Assembly: GCA_021030915.1 (NCBI GenBank)
Contig: JAGEMR010000118.1
Location: 28,473-92,472, forward strand
Direction of reading: 5' to 3'
DNA from: Astrothelium macrocarpum
Taxonomy: Eukaryota; Ascomycota; Dothideomycetes; Trypetheliales; Trypetheliaceae
Length of the DNA: 64,000 bases
Of the stretch, positions 19,197 to 29,502 are shown piece by piece (the first letter of the stretch is position 1; each line of letters opens with the position of its first letter). The position numbers and the translations under genes are program-made. The notes below the pieces were generated by a model, which did not search any database, was not told where the DNA came from, and saw nothing but the letters and a program-made list of their open reading frames with translations.

Positions 19197-20976
19197 ATGC
19201 TCACCGAGGCTTTCATCGCTTCAACTAACGGCACCCCCAAGTCCTCTACATCGGCTGCCATCAAAGATGCCTCCATCTTCATCCACCAGTTCCAGCCGCA
19301 ACCCTCCGTCCGCACCAGCTTCAAGAAGAGCGCCACTCCCCGAAATTGCTTGGCCGCAAGCCCGTCCCACATATTTGCTGCCCAAGCGGAAAAGGCCGTC
19401 GTGCACGTATACAACAGAGAAAAGGGAAATCAGGAAACGCTTGTGCCGTTCCCCGAGAGAATTCACAGCATTACCTCCGCCGCTGATGGATCTATCCTCG
19501 TACTTGGGACCGAAGGAGGTCGGATGTTTGTTTGGGAGGTGGGTAGACATGGACAGCCTGTTGGAAAGAAAAGGCTGAAAAGTGTTCGAGACTTGTACAG
19601 GCCGCCAAGTTGCTACACAGGCAGCGCATTTGCAGCCGGTGACAACACTTGCCGTTGACCAAAACTCAAATTTCCTCCTTTCCGGCTCTGCCGACTCGAA
19701 CATCCACGTTTGGTCCTTGCCAGATATACTGTCATGGTCCAACAACACTTCGTCTTCCCAGGATACGAGCAGATCATTACGACATACTTTGTCGACTCAT
19801 CGCGCAGCCATTACCAGTCTCATCCTAGGACATAGCGCAAGCTTCCTCAACATAGCAGTATCAGCATCTGAAGACAATACTTGCATCATTTGGAACTACC
19901 AAAATGGACAGGCATTGCGAACATACCTTCTACCGTCTGCACCACTATGCTTGGCTCTCGACCCAGCAGATCGTTCTTTCTATACTGGCTTCGCGGATGG
20001 CTCTATTCAGCTTGTCCGCTTCTACGAAGATCCTTCCAACCCAATGATCAACGTCAACGATCCCTCCCAAGCACCAAGTGGGATCAAGGTGCGAGAAAAG
20101 GACCGGCTGACAGCGGCTGGACAGGATCTCGGAACCACACTCAGCATGGATCTCAGTTATGATGGCACTACTCTTCTTACGGGACATGAAAATGGAAAGA
20201 TCATCTGCTGGGACATTGGCGGTGCACGATTTCAGAGTATCCTTTGCGACCTCTATGGGCCGGTCACCAATCTACATTTTGAAACTCCTACGGGTTTCGT
20301 TGGTGCTGTGAAGGAGCCACCGTACAAAATTCATTCAGTCACTAAACCACGCTTCGACTTGTCTACAACAGGGCAAGGCATTGTGCCTGCTGCGTACACA
20401 TTTACTAGCCAATTCACGTTAGATTTACCCGATACATCTCCACGGATATGGGAATCCGGTCGAATATCAGGCCGCGAGCGCTTTGACCAAGCCCTCCTCC
20501 ATCCTTCATTTCCCTCCGATCTCCTCGAATCCAGCATAGCCGAGCTCACCACCCTTCGCGCCAATCCACCTCGTCAAACTAATGGTCATGCGGCCAATGA
20601 ACATGACGCTGATTTCCTGTCTTTCGATGGTGACATGAGCGCTCCCATCGACGCCGCAACAGAAGTACAACCTGGCGAACCCAAGATCTCACCTGTAGGT
20701 CTTGAGGCGGAAAATCAGACGCTAAAAGACCAGGTCGCTGCATTACAGCGAACACTGAATGCATCGTTTGGCCAGATAGAGCATTTACGGCAAGAGCAAA
20801 AAGTGTGGTCCCAATGGGAGCGGGAGAAAAAGCGTAAGAGGGAGGAGACACAGGACAGGCGGAGAGATCGGGCAGAAAGGATATGGGCTGGAGAGAACGT
20901 GGATGCCGAGATTGAAGCCAGTCCAGGGGATAGCAGTAGCAGTCCGTGGGAGAGTTCTGATCCTAATGAAGACTGA
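19197..20976 (+). CDS. IPI3: Pre-rRNA-processing WD40 protein Ipi3
   Basis: Ipi3 works with Rix1 and Ipi1 in 60S pre-ribosome maturation (ITS2 processing and Rea1 docking) in the nucleus. Two exons, 19197-19538 and 19591-20976, around a 52 bp intron (GTGGGT...TTCGAG), give 575 residues. The join recreates VWETCTGRQV followed by the AHLQPVTTL repeat start, which fits Ipi3 WD repeats. Several beta-propeller blades are visible (FLLSGSADSNIHVWSL, NIAVSASEDNTCIIWN, LLTGHENGKIICWDI). The C-terminus near residues 470-550 is a charged coiled coil rich in Gln, Glu, Lys and Arg. The start at 19197 is the first ATG of the frame. Convergent with RPN5. Confidence 0.92.
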
Positions 20977-21302
20977 GGATTTGTCTTTGCTATTGGCGGT
21001 ACTTGAGCTTGAATGATACCCGCGGCTTGTGAAACTCAAAGTCTTTGTAGACTAACGAGGTTCATGTTCCATCGACGAAATGTACATCGCTTACCCAGAC
21101 TAATGACAAAAACATATTATGGCAGTGTTCAATATACAAAGCAAAAAGAAGCGCGGTATGCTTTGTCTGTCTATAAGGGAGTCACCGGCGCATCGCCAGA
21201 AACGTGCGACAGAAAATATATTACAATTCCATCCTCTCCAGCAACACATCTTACCCACCTCAAACCATCTCTCCCACCATCCCCTTTCCATCCCTCAACC
21301 CC
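20977..21302. other. Intergenic between converging genes
   Basis: Shared 3' region of IPI3 and RPN5 (326 bp); the end is C-rich pyrimidine sequence. No gene seen. Confidence 0.5.
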
Positions 21303-23058
21303 CTAATGCACCTTCCCCGCCTTCCCCCCCTTCCCCTCCTCCCCCTTCCTCGTCTGAATCCGCGCCATCATCTCCTCCTTCGTAATCAAATGATCAATCC
21401 TCTCCAACAGTCCCAACAAACCCTTCATATCCGCACTCCACTCATTCAACACATCATCCGCCCCCCTCACCCTCGCAAAGCTCACCACCCCCGCGGGCCG
21501 ATCAATCCGCGCATACACGGTGCCATTCGTCACCAGCTCGGCAAGCACCCGCTCCGTCTCGCCCGCCTCCAGATCCAGTAATTCCCGCAGCCGCGCCAGC
21601 CGGATGCGCGTGTAGTAGCGCGCGATCACGCGCACGTTGTGCTCGATCACCCGCGTCCGCAGCGCGCGCCACCGCGTCTCGGCGGATGCGTCGACGCCTG
21701 CGCGCGCCGCGGACGCGGAGTCCGCCGCGAATACGTCTGTGTTGCAGAGGTGCGGGCCGTATTGGGCTGCGACCATTGGCCAGCGCATCAATTCGGGGAC
21801 CGTGAAGAGTTTGAGCAGGGCCGCGTCGGTCGGGATGAGGTTTGCCGGGCGTGAGTCGCGCGCGATGCGTTGGAGAAGGTCGGATTGTTCGTTGTCGTGG
21901 GGGGCGAGGATGATGAAGTAGATGATGCGTTGGAGGGACTGTGAGGGGGATGGTCAGATTAGTTGAGAAGACTAGGAGAGGTGAAGGGGAGGAGGTTAGG
22001 GTTAAGATGGACGTACGGCTTTGAGCTTGTCGGGGTCGTTTTCGACGGCTTCGGTATCGAGGACTTGTCTGTAGTGCTTGCATACGTCGAGGTACTTATC
22101 CTCGTGTTTTGCAAGGATGATCTGTTGCTCGTAGTATCTGAGTTTGAGGTCTGTGACATCGTCTTCTGGTTCTGGAGGAGGTTCGTCGACACTACGTTTC
22201 TTCTCCTTTTCCTCTCGTTCTTTTCGCTCCTTTTCCAGTTCTTCGGGTGTTTTCTTTGGCTTCCGGGCAAAATAGCGTGTACTGATTTTTCGACTCAATA
22301 TGCCTGCCTGTACCCAGTCACCGCTTTCAATACACAAAGATACTTGCTCGAGGATGAACTCGGTCTTTTCTCGTCTCGACATGGAGCCAAAGGTCTCGAC
22401 TTGGAGCTCGCAGAGAATGTCGGTAGCGGCATGAACATCGCCTTGTGCTTTTTTGATGTTCGATAAGATTCTCGTCACTCTTGCTCGTTCTACTTCGACG
22501 AATATCTTTGAGAAGCAAAAGTCAGATTCAACGATCCATATAAATACGAGTCAAGGCAGGAGCGTACCTTTCCCTCGGTCACCGTTCTCAGAGTCTCAAT
22601 GACAGACAGCTTCGTCTCCAGATCTGGCGTATCGTCCAAGAAACCCATAGCAACCTGAACCATGCGTGTAATGGCTTGCTTGAGCTGGCCATGCTTTTTG
22701 GAAAGTAATAATACTTGTTCATTCAGTAGAGTCCAGTCGCCAGCTTCTTTGCACAACGTTATGATTGTGACAATGATACGTGATGTTGACGGAAGGTCTG
22801 AGGCCTAGTAACATGTATTAGGTTCCGCCAAAGGTAGATTCAGAGATTCGGATATATTTTACTTGTCTGGTTTGTTTTTCGAGTACCAGAAGCTTGTCAA
22901 CGGCACCAATAAGGTTGCTCTGTGAGATGCGATCAGCAGGCTTTGAACACACTTAGTCGTTGAGAATATACCTCTGCAAGCTTCTGAGCTTCAGGAATCA
23001 ACTCATCCACCTGTTTGGTGAAATCCTTGTCAGCCTTCAAGACCTCGCCCCCGGACAT
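21303..23058 (-). CDS. RPN5: 26S proteasome regulatory subunit Rpn5 (PSMD12)
   Basis: Rpn5 is a scaffold subunit of the 19S lid. Five exons (23058-22972, 22919-22863, 22804-22568, 22505-22017, 21938-21303) give 501 residues, the usual length. The N-terminus carries alpha-solenoid helices. Recognisable Rpn5 stretches include CKEAGDWTLLNEQVLLLSKK and LKLRYYEQQIILAKHEDKYL. The C-terminal part is a PCI domain (near residues 350-460, with VIARYYTRIRLARLRELL) and a helical tail used in lid assembly. All introns are GT-AG and 47-80 bp. Codon choice changes sharply: the last exon is much richer in G and C at third positions than the first four. The family call is firm. Confidence 0.96.
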
Positions 23059-23467
23059 CTTGGCGGCCGCAAATCAAAGGGATGAGAGTATGAGGGATCT
23101 ATCCGACGCTCAAGGGCAAGAGAGGCGTAGAAGTTACGAGGGAGAGGTTTATCGACGATTCGGATAAATGTGGAGAGCGTAATGGTCGAACATGTGCTTC
23201 GTTGTTGCAGGCGCGCCTTGAGGTCGAGCTCGACTCTGATGCTCCGAATCGCCTCCGCCGCCAACATTTTGGCCGTGATCTTCCAGTGATCAAAGCACAG
23301 ATAGCTTCGCATTTAATTTTCATATCGGCGTGCTCGTATTTTCTCCATAAATTCTATCGACGCTACATAAATCAAAGTCAAATGCAGTTTCTAGCACTTC
23401 CTCCTGCGCCTGGTTCTATCCAAAGGGTATCTCGATCGATGATTTAAGACATGCATCCACTGTCATT
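23059..23467. other. Intergenic, RPN5 promoter side
   Basis: The 409 bp upstream of RPN5 and downstream of the phosphotransferase gene hold short frames only. No site is claimed. Confidence 0.45.
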
Positions 23468-25026
23468 CTAGTAAAGCTTCTTGGATTCGCCAACCTCATG
23501 GTATGGATGCTTGATGGTCAGGCACCAAATATCCAAGTAATCACAAATCGCAAAAATCACATCCATCACAAAGCTGCCGTACACGCCGATCGCTAGTCCT
23601 AGGCAGAGGAACATGAATGCCACCTGATACACATCGTTCCCCAATGCACTTGGCCATCCGAAGCCAAAATGATTTTGGAGCCATGGTCCTAAACTATCCA
23701 GAACTCCAGCCACAACGGGTAAGATGAGGATATTTTGGAAGGGAAATTCGCTCTTCAGAATATGTCCGACGATCATCTGGCCCACCGAATATGCATTGAC
23801 CAAACCAACAAAGATGACAAATGGAACAAGATGCTCCTCGAGAATGACTGGCTGCAAGTAAAGGTAAGCAACAATCAGGGTCCATTGGAAGAAGAATGGG
23901 AGCAAGCCAAATAGCGCAGGAGCGGGTGATTGATTTCGCTTCCGACGCTCGTTCATAACGTTAATCGCACTGTAATGTTGAGATTAACTAGGTATCATTG
24001 CAGTACCGAAGGACATACCTCGAGACTGTGTTGAATACTAGCACGACTCCTCCGTAAACCATGTACCATTCATTCCAGGCAAGATTGTAGAGTACATCAG
24101 GGATGCTCTCTTGATTCGAAACACCAAGCGACTGGAACATGGACTGCTGCCAAAAACTGGCACCTCCAAGAATGGCAGTCATTGCATACACGATGCAAAG
24201 AGTCAAGATGCCTTCGACTGGTCCTGAGATCAGACCAAGTGTAAGCGTATGAGTGTGGTACTCATCCCACGTCTGCACGTAGAAAGTAAGGAGCGCTGAA
24301 AGGGCATTTTAGCTAGTCTCATCAATCACACGGCGCATCTCTGACTAACATGCAAACAAAGTTGCAACAGTCTTCCAGCCTTGGCCAAGATTCATTGCTG
24401 CTGCAAAGAGGAGAACCTCGAGTGTCGTATTCAGTGCGTCAACGCCTATCTCAAACCCATTAGCACAGAGCTTCCGGATGCTTTCAAGAGCACTCGCCAT
24501 GATCAAAAAGTTCCCCGAGTGGTCCACTTTGGTGAGTGCGTCGTCTGTTTATTTCATAAGCATCGACAGTATTTCATAGCTTGCGAATACATACGCCTGG
24601 GTGCCATCAATAGCATCAAACGTCTGATACAGGAAAAGCCCGATTGACCAACTCCCATAGACCCATGGTGGACAGTCTTGGTCAAGGGTTGGGCAATACC
24701 AGAGCAAAGTAAGGAAATTGACAACCACAAAAGCAAAGCCAGAGAGCGTAATCTAGGTATGCCAATTTTGAGCACGTGATCTAATTGGGCTTTTCTCAAA
24801 ATTGGCCAAGACTTACAGCATTCGGACTATAAACTCGCCTCAATCAGCCAGCTAAACAGAATATGAAGTTGATCGTGCTAACTCACGCCATTGACATTGG
24901 AAAGCAGTTGATCACGAATTTCGTATAGAATGGTTTCAGAACATATCGCGAAACCAGACTGTGATCAATTCCTGAATACTTGTATTCCTTCAGCTTTGGA
25001 AGCTGATTTTGCCGGATGTAAACCAT
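23468..25026 (-). CDS. EPT1/CPT1: Choline/ethanolamine phosphotransferase (CDP-alcohol phosphotransferase)
   Basis: This ER membrane enzyme joins CDP-choline or CDP-ethanolamine to diacylglycerol in the Kennedy pathway. Seven exons (25026-24887, 24826-24817, 24752-24595, 24544-24498, 24445-24350, 24295-24019, 23969-23468) give 409 residues. Splicing restores the whole catalytic signature DG(x2)AR(x8)G(x3)D(x3)D, split over three exons, which confirms the model. Around eight hydrophobic segments are visible, and the C-terminal half includes LLPFFFQWTLIVAYLYLQP. Two oddities: exon 2 is only 10 nt, and the intron after exon 4 starts with GC rather than GT. Choline or ethanolamine preference cannot be read from the sequence. 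Confidence 0.95.
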
Positions 25027-25247
25027 TTTGACGCGTTATCATCGAGCTTTCAGGAAAATTTTCAGTCCTGGAATGGTAGACAAAGTCAAGTTTCGGTGAA
25101 GGATGAGCTGGCACTGCTTAGCAAGCCCCTGATCAAGAAAATTCCAAAACACCATTTACTTGGCAGTAATAAAATCCAACGCCAATTGCGTTTCAGGGCC
25201 TAAATTTAGCTTTGTCGGCTAGGACAACGCTAGAAAAAGTCATCGTA

Positions 25248-25363
25248 CGGAGGTGCGTCCCAAAAGTTTTGGCCGCGCTAATTCATAGCGTCGACATTAG
25301 CTCGGCACTAGTTCCCACCAAATTTACTACTGAATCTAATGCAGCCGAATGCGCACAAATGCA
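25248..25363 (+). repeat. Left terminal inverted repeat (116 bp)
   Basis: Begins CGGAGGTGCGTCCC and is the exact reverse complement of 26901-27016. After this point the two ends diverge. Confidence 0.95.
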
Positions 25364-25394
25364 AATTTTCGTCTCATCTCATATTCATCTCAAA

Positions 25395-26816
25395 ATGGGC
25401 CATGATATTGCTGTACGCAGTATTATCGTCTCATTACGAACTGCAGGAAAAACAGTTAAGGAAGTTGAATCGCTTATTATTCTTTCAGAGCGTATAATCC
25501 GACGAATTTACGCTCAAGTTATTGAGCGTGGATTTGATCCTGCTGTTCGACCATTTCGAATCAAAGATGTTCACCTCCAGGACAAGCCGAGATCAGGTCG
25601 TCCACGTAAGGATCAGCCTGAAACAGTGGAGAATATCCAAAATAAGATTCGTCGCGACCGTTATGGACGAGAGAAGATATGCGTTCAAATTGTTGCTGAA
25701 TTTATCAGCGAAGGTTATTCAATTGGATACATGATAGTATGGCGAATTCTTCGCAAAACAGGATTCAGAAAAATAAAGCCGACGAGGAAACCTAGACTGA
25801 CGAAATAAATGAGACGAGATAGATTGAATTGGTATCTGAAGTATCGTTACTGGACGTTGGAGGACTGGAAAAAGGTGATCTGGTCGGACGAAACGTCAAT
25901 AATACTCTGTCGTCGTGATGGATATCGAATATGGCGTATATCTGATGAACGAGTACTTCGTTCCTGTATCCGTGAGAAATGGAAAGGTAACAGCGAATTT
26001 ATATTCTGGGATTGTTTTGCTTACGATTCCAAAGGCCCCTGTCATGTGTGAAAGCGTGAGACAGTTGCTGAAAAAAGGCTTGTTGAATAACAGTTTCAGT
26101 AATGGAATAATGAGATCGAATCAGCAGTTAAACAACGTTAGGAGTTAGAAAATGGAATGAGACGATTAGTGCTGAAGAATGTTTCTGATAAAAAACCACA
26201 ATTTCGCTTTGCAGAAAAATATGGTAAATTAGTACGAAAAGATAAAGAAGGTATTGATTGATGATGTTATCAACATCATATTATATTGTCTAAATTAATT
26301 CCATTTGTTCAGCGCTGTGAGGCTGAACGGTCTGATACTGTTGTTCAGCAAGATAAGGCTTCTGTTCATATTCATCACCGTATTCAGTAAACGTTTGAAT
26401 TGATGAATATTAGGCTGCTGTCGTGGTGTGATAATTCGTCTGATCTGAATGCTATTGAATCTGCTTGGCCGTGGCTGAAACGATCCACCACCAAAAAAAA
26501 TCCATTAAAATCAAAAACAGTAGGTGAATAAGAATGGATTCGCTGTTGGAATGAGCTGCCTCAAAGTGAGATTCAACGATGGATCGAACGAATTCCTATT
26601 CACATTGAGAAAATTATTGAATTGGAAGGTGATAACGAATATATTGAAGGCAGTGGGCGAAAGAGACGATACAAAACAAGAAGCGAGCTTATGGCTGTTC
26701 TTGATGAACGACAGCAGTAGAAGGACGAGGAGGAGGAGGTGGATAAGGACGATGAGGTGGCTGAGGGTTTGTCTGCTCGTGAGCTGTTCACCCTGCTTGG
26801 AGTCAATAGACGTTAG
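25395..26816 (+). pseudogene. Tc1/mariner transposase, ten in-frame stops
   Basis: One frame runs 474 codons from the ATG at 25395 to a final TAG at 26814-26816 without any indel. It encodes an N-terminal helix-turn-helix region, a DDE catalytic core with an early Asp in VIWSDETSI, a second Asp in VVQQDKASVH and the late DLNAIESAW block, and an acidic tail. Stops lie at 25806 (TAA), 26049 (TGA), 26088 (TAA), 26100 (TAA), 26139 (TAG), 26259 and 26262 (TGA TGA), 26388 (TAA), 26529 (TAA) and 26718 (TAG). Each can come from CAA, CAG or TGG by a C-to-T or G-to-A change, the pattern left by repeat-induced point mutation. A longer frame from 25212 would start outside the element and is rejected as the start. 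Confidence 0.9.
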
Positions 26817-26900
26817 CAACACCATATTTTGATGAGATAAGAACAGATACTTAATAGCAAATGACTTCAGTAAAGAATTCGAATTGATCGAAATTGCTGC

Positions 26901-27016
26901 TGCATTTGTGCGCATTCGGCTGCATTAGATTCAGTAGTAAATTTGGTGGGAACTAGTGCCGAGCTAATGTCGACGCTATGAATTAGCGCGGCCAAAACTT
27001 TTGGGACGCACCTCCG
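26901..27016 (-). repeat. Right terminal inverted repeat (116 bp)
   Basis: Perfect inverted copy of 25248-25363, followed by TA. Confidence 0.95.
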
Positions 27017-27018
27017 TA

Positions 27019-28094
27019 CTTTGTTGCTGCCACCTTTCCAATGTTGAATTAGTTGATTAAATCTGCGTCTAAAGCGGACAAAATCTTGACATATTCTACC
27101 AGCCTTCAACCTGCTCAGACCCTAGTCGTGCCAACGTTCTGGCAATTGCAGTGGGAGTGGCTTCTGGCGCTCAACCTACCTGGAATGGTTTTTGAGGTCC
27201 TTCATAGGTGATTGTCTGATGCAAATGCAAAGGACTCATCTTTTGCAGTCCTGACTGTTGTTGGGCAGTTGCCCTAACGCTACTCCGTATGTGTTACCCA
27301 TCATGTGCGGAACACTGACGCAATAAAACACCTTATCGAGAGTCAGTGTGCTGGTATAGATCACACGTCTAGCGAAAAGCGGGACTTTGCGATTACTGAG
27401 ACCTGACTTCCGAGTATCGCTCCATTCATCGATGCTTTTTCTGGGCAAACACTCTTCCCATGGAGTTGTGCGAAGGTCGTCAAACGCAGTGGTATTACAT
27501 CTGCACAACATAGCACAAAACAGCACAAGTTACGGATGAAACCTGCTATTAGTAAACAGGTTTCCCCACACCCAGAGAAATGTTCAACAAGTCCCTATCG
27601 AACTTCGGCTAGCCCATAACAAGTTGGTTCCGCTACATGACTTTTTTCCTTCATGCCGGATGTAGTGGATATCCTTTCTCCTTCAGCTTGTTCAGCGCTT
27701 CGACCACAAATTTTTCCAGAATAACTCAGAAAACCGAGGCCAGAATTGGACAGATTGCTCTACAACAACATCACCTTGCAAACACAGTGTATCACGAGCA
27801 TTACAGGAACTGGAGTGGCTTTGCTCTTATAGCTTGAGATTCGCGGTGTACCTTACAGTGTGCTCACAACATTCAGATTATCCTTCACAAGTAATGACCG
27901 ACCGTTCTTGGAGTACGGTACACCAAATGAGAAGTGTTGAATTCAATGTCAGCACAAAAAAAAGAGACTCCCAAACGCTCTCCAGAGCCGTTCCTCCTTG
28001 ACATAAGCCTTGGCGAGTAATCACCAAAAGGGCAACGCTTTTTCGCAATTGCATCGTCTTTGTTGCGGTTGCGCTTCTTTGGAGCTGTATCCCC
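27019..28094. other. Intergenic, no gene seen
   Basis: About 1.1 kb between the transposon and the peptide precursor gene. A 96-codon frame on the minus strand (27236-27526) has no recognisable domain or splice context. No RNA gene seen. Confidence 0.4.
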
Positions 28095-28579
28095 CTATCC
28101 TTTTACATTGTCAGACAATGTTTTTAGCTCATGAAGCTTGCGCTTTTCTGTCGTTGAGCCTTCCTCATCTTTATCGTACGATTTCGCGAATAGGTTATGA
28201 AAGTCTCTCTTTTCCACTGATGCATCTTCCTCATCCTTGTCGTACGATTTTGCGAATAGGTTGTGGAAATCTCTCTTCTCCACTGATGAATCTTCCTCGT
28301 CTTTGTCGTAAGACTTTGCAAACAAGTTGTGAAAGTCGCGCTTTTTTACAGATGCATCTTCCTCATCTTTATCGTAGGACTTTGCGAATAGGTTGCGAAA
28401 TTCGCGCTTTTCAAGACCGGAAGTCTCTTCAGTCGGACGGCTCACGAGAGGAGCAGCTATTCAATATTAATCTGGACGCCTGAGCCCTGCAAATCGCTGT
28501 AGGAGCCAAGTCTGGAAAGTTTTGACTTACTTTGACTCAGAGCCGCAAGGGCAAGAAGGCTAACAATGGTGAAACGCAT
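28095..28579 (-). CDS. Repeat-containing secreted RiPP precursor peptide (dikaritin-like)
   Basis: Two exons, 28579-28531 and 28456-28095, around a 74 bp GT-AG intron give 136 residues. Exon 1 encodes a signal peptide (MRFTIVSLLALAALSQ). A short propeptide ends in Lys-Arg at residues 33-34. Four tandem 22-residue units follow (residues 35-56, 57-78, 79-100, 101-122), each ending in Lys-Arg, the Kex2 site. The invariant part of each unit is NLFAKSYDKDEE, preceded by FR in unit 1 and FH in units 2-4. A 14-residue tail follows. This is the layout of UstA-type precursors, in which Kex2 frees copies of a core peptide whose aromatic residues are then crosslinked. The core is probably the Phe-to-Tyr part near the start of each unit; the acidic rest would be discarded. 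The product is unknown. Confidence 0.9.
28140..28403 (-). repeat. Four tandem 66 bp coding repeats
   Basis: Units at 28338-28403, 28272-28337, 28206-28271 and 28140-28205, read on the minus strand. They are nearly identical in protein but differ at several synonymous sites. Confidence 0.95.
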
Positions 28580-28680
28580 GTTGGATAAGCACGTTGATGT
28601 TGCTAGAGACTATTGTTATACTAAGGGAAGAGTCTTCTTGTATGATTGACAAAGGGGGCTGAAGAGCAGTCGAGAGAAGA

Positions 28681-28690
28681 GACTTATATG
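28681..28690 (-). promoter_or_regulatory. TATA-like element of the precursor gene
   Basis: CATATAAGTC on the minus strand, about 105 bp upstream of the precursor ATG. Position and match suit a strong, regulated fungal promoter; function is inferred. Confidence 0.5.
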
Positions 28691-29488
28691 AGGAATGCCA
28701 TGTCCATCAGGCAGAAATACCACTCGAACAAGGTCCGATGACGCTCTGCTGTAGCCCAACATGCATGTATTGGGGCCTCAAAACAAGCGGTCCTCAACTA
28801 GGTACGGAGCCTTGCAGTTGACCAAAACATACTTTTTCCGGAGCAATCTCCCGTCATTCACCCATGCATCTCTGAAACCTTTAGAAAACTTTAGGTCTTT
28901 GTTTTTCCGTGTTTATCTTTGGTCTTTCCCCAATTGGACATGGTTAACCAACCTCACAAAGACTCACAGATTGCTAAGTCGGGCAAATCACCGCGAGCCG
29001 GATGAGGCAGAATCTGCTCAAAAGTACTATTTCTTTTGTTGGCTGCTGGTAACCAGCGAGTTTTCATTCGATCATTGACTACAATGAATAACGCGGGTCG
29101 GCCCGTGCTCGCCATGGCTTACCGGTGCACCACCTACACTGCTTACGCCACTTACGACGCGTCAGCACGTCCTTTGGCTAATGAAGCACTGAGTGGGGCT
29201 TTGAAAATACGATTCTGATCGCCATGGGGTGTATCAGCCAGTTGGGATACGCGTTGTAAATTTTGGGGAAATCCACTTGATTTGCTTGTCGATGGGTTAG
29301 ACGAGACTCGACATATCAAGTTAGTCATCGGCTACCATCCCGTCGGTCCCGTCGATACAAGCGGCAAAGGCGCCGCCCTACCCGCCCAGGAACCATAGCT
29401 ACTATACAGGTTCGGCAAGGCCAGACGCCTCCGGTTCCCCATCACACACATGGGAGGCAAGTTACCCTGCATGGTGAAATAAAATTTC

Positions 29489-29502
29489 GTGTCAGCTGAC
29501 AC
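29489..29502. promoter_or_regulatory. 14 bp perfect palindrome, possible factor site
   Basis: GTGTCAGCTGACAC reads the same on both strands, in the gap between the precursor and the first UstYa-like gene. A dimeric regulator could bind it (the core CAGCTG is an E-box), but a single copy is weak evidence. Confidence 0.25.

Larger units (their letters stand above)
25248..27016 (+). mobile_element. Tc1/mariner DNA transposon, decayed
   Basis: A 1,769 bp element flanked by TA dinucleotides (25246-25247 and 27017-27018), the target duplication of the Tc1/mariner superfamily. It has terminal inverted repeats of 116 bp that match at every base, and one transposase frame inactivated by ten in-frame stops. 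It sits between the phosphotransferase gene and the metabolic cluster. Confidence 0.95.

Noticed and set aside
21502..22083. 193-codon minus-strand frame in RPN5
   Set aside because: Out-of-frame shadow in the GC-rich last exon; the spliced RPN5 model explains the region.
25212..25808. 198-codon frame as a free-standing gene
   Set aside because: It begins outside the transposon, reads through the terminal repeat and ends at the first nonsense codon of the transposase.
27236..27526. 96-codon minus-strand frame between transposon and precursor
   Set aside because: No signal peptide, domain or splice continuation; could be chance.
28140..28403. Regular 66 bp repeats as a CRISPR-like array
   Set aside because: The units are contiguous coding repeats without unique spacers, in a eukaryotic genome.
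28010..28483. 157-codon plus-strand frame across the precursor repeats
   Set aside because: It is the complement of the tandem repeats; its repetitive Leu/His pattern follows from the minus-strand gene, which has a signal peptide and Kex2 sites.
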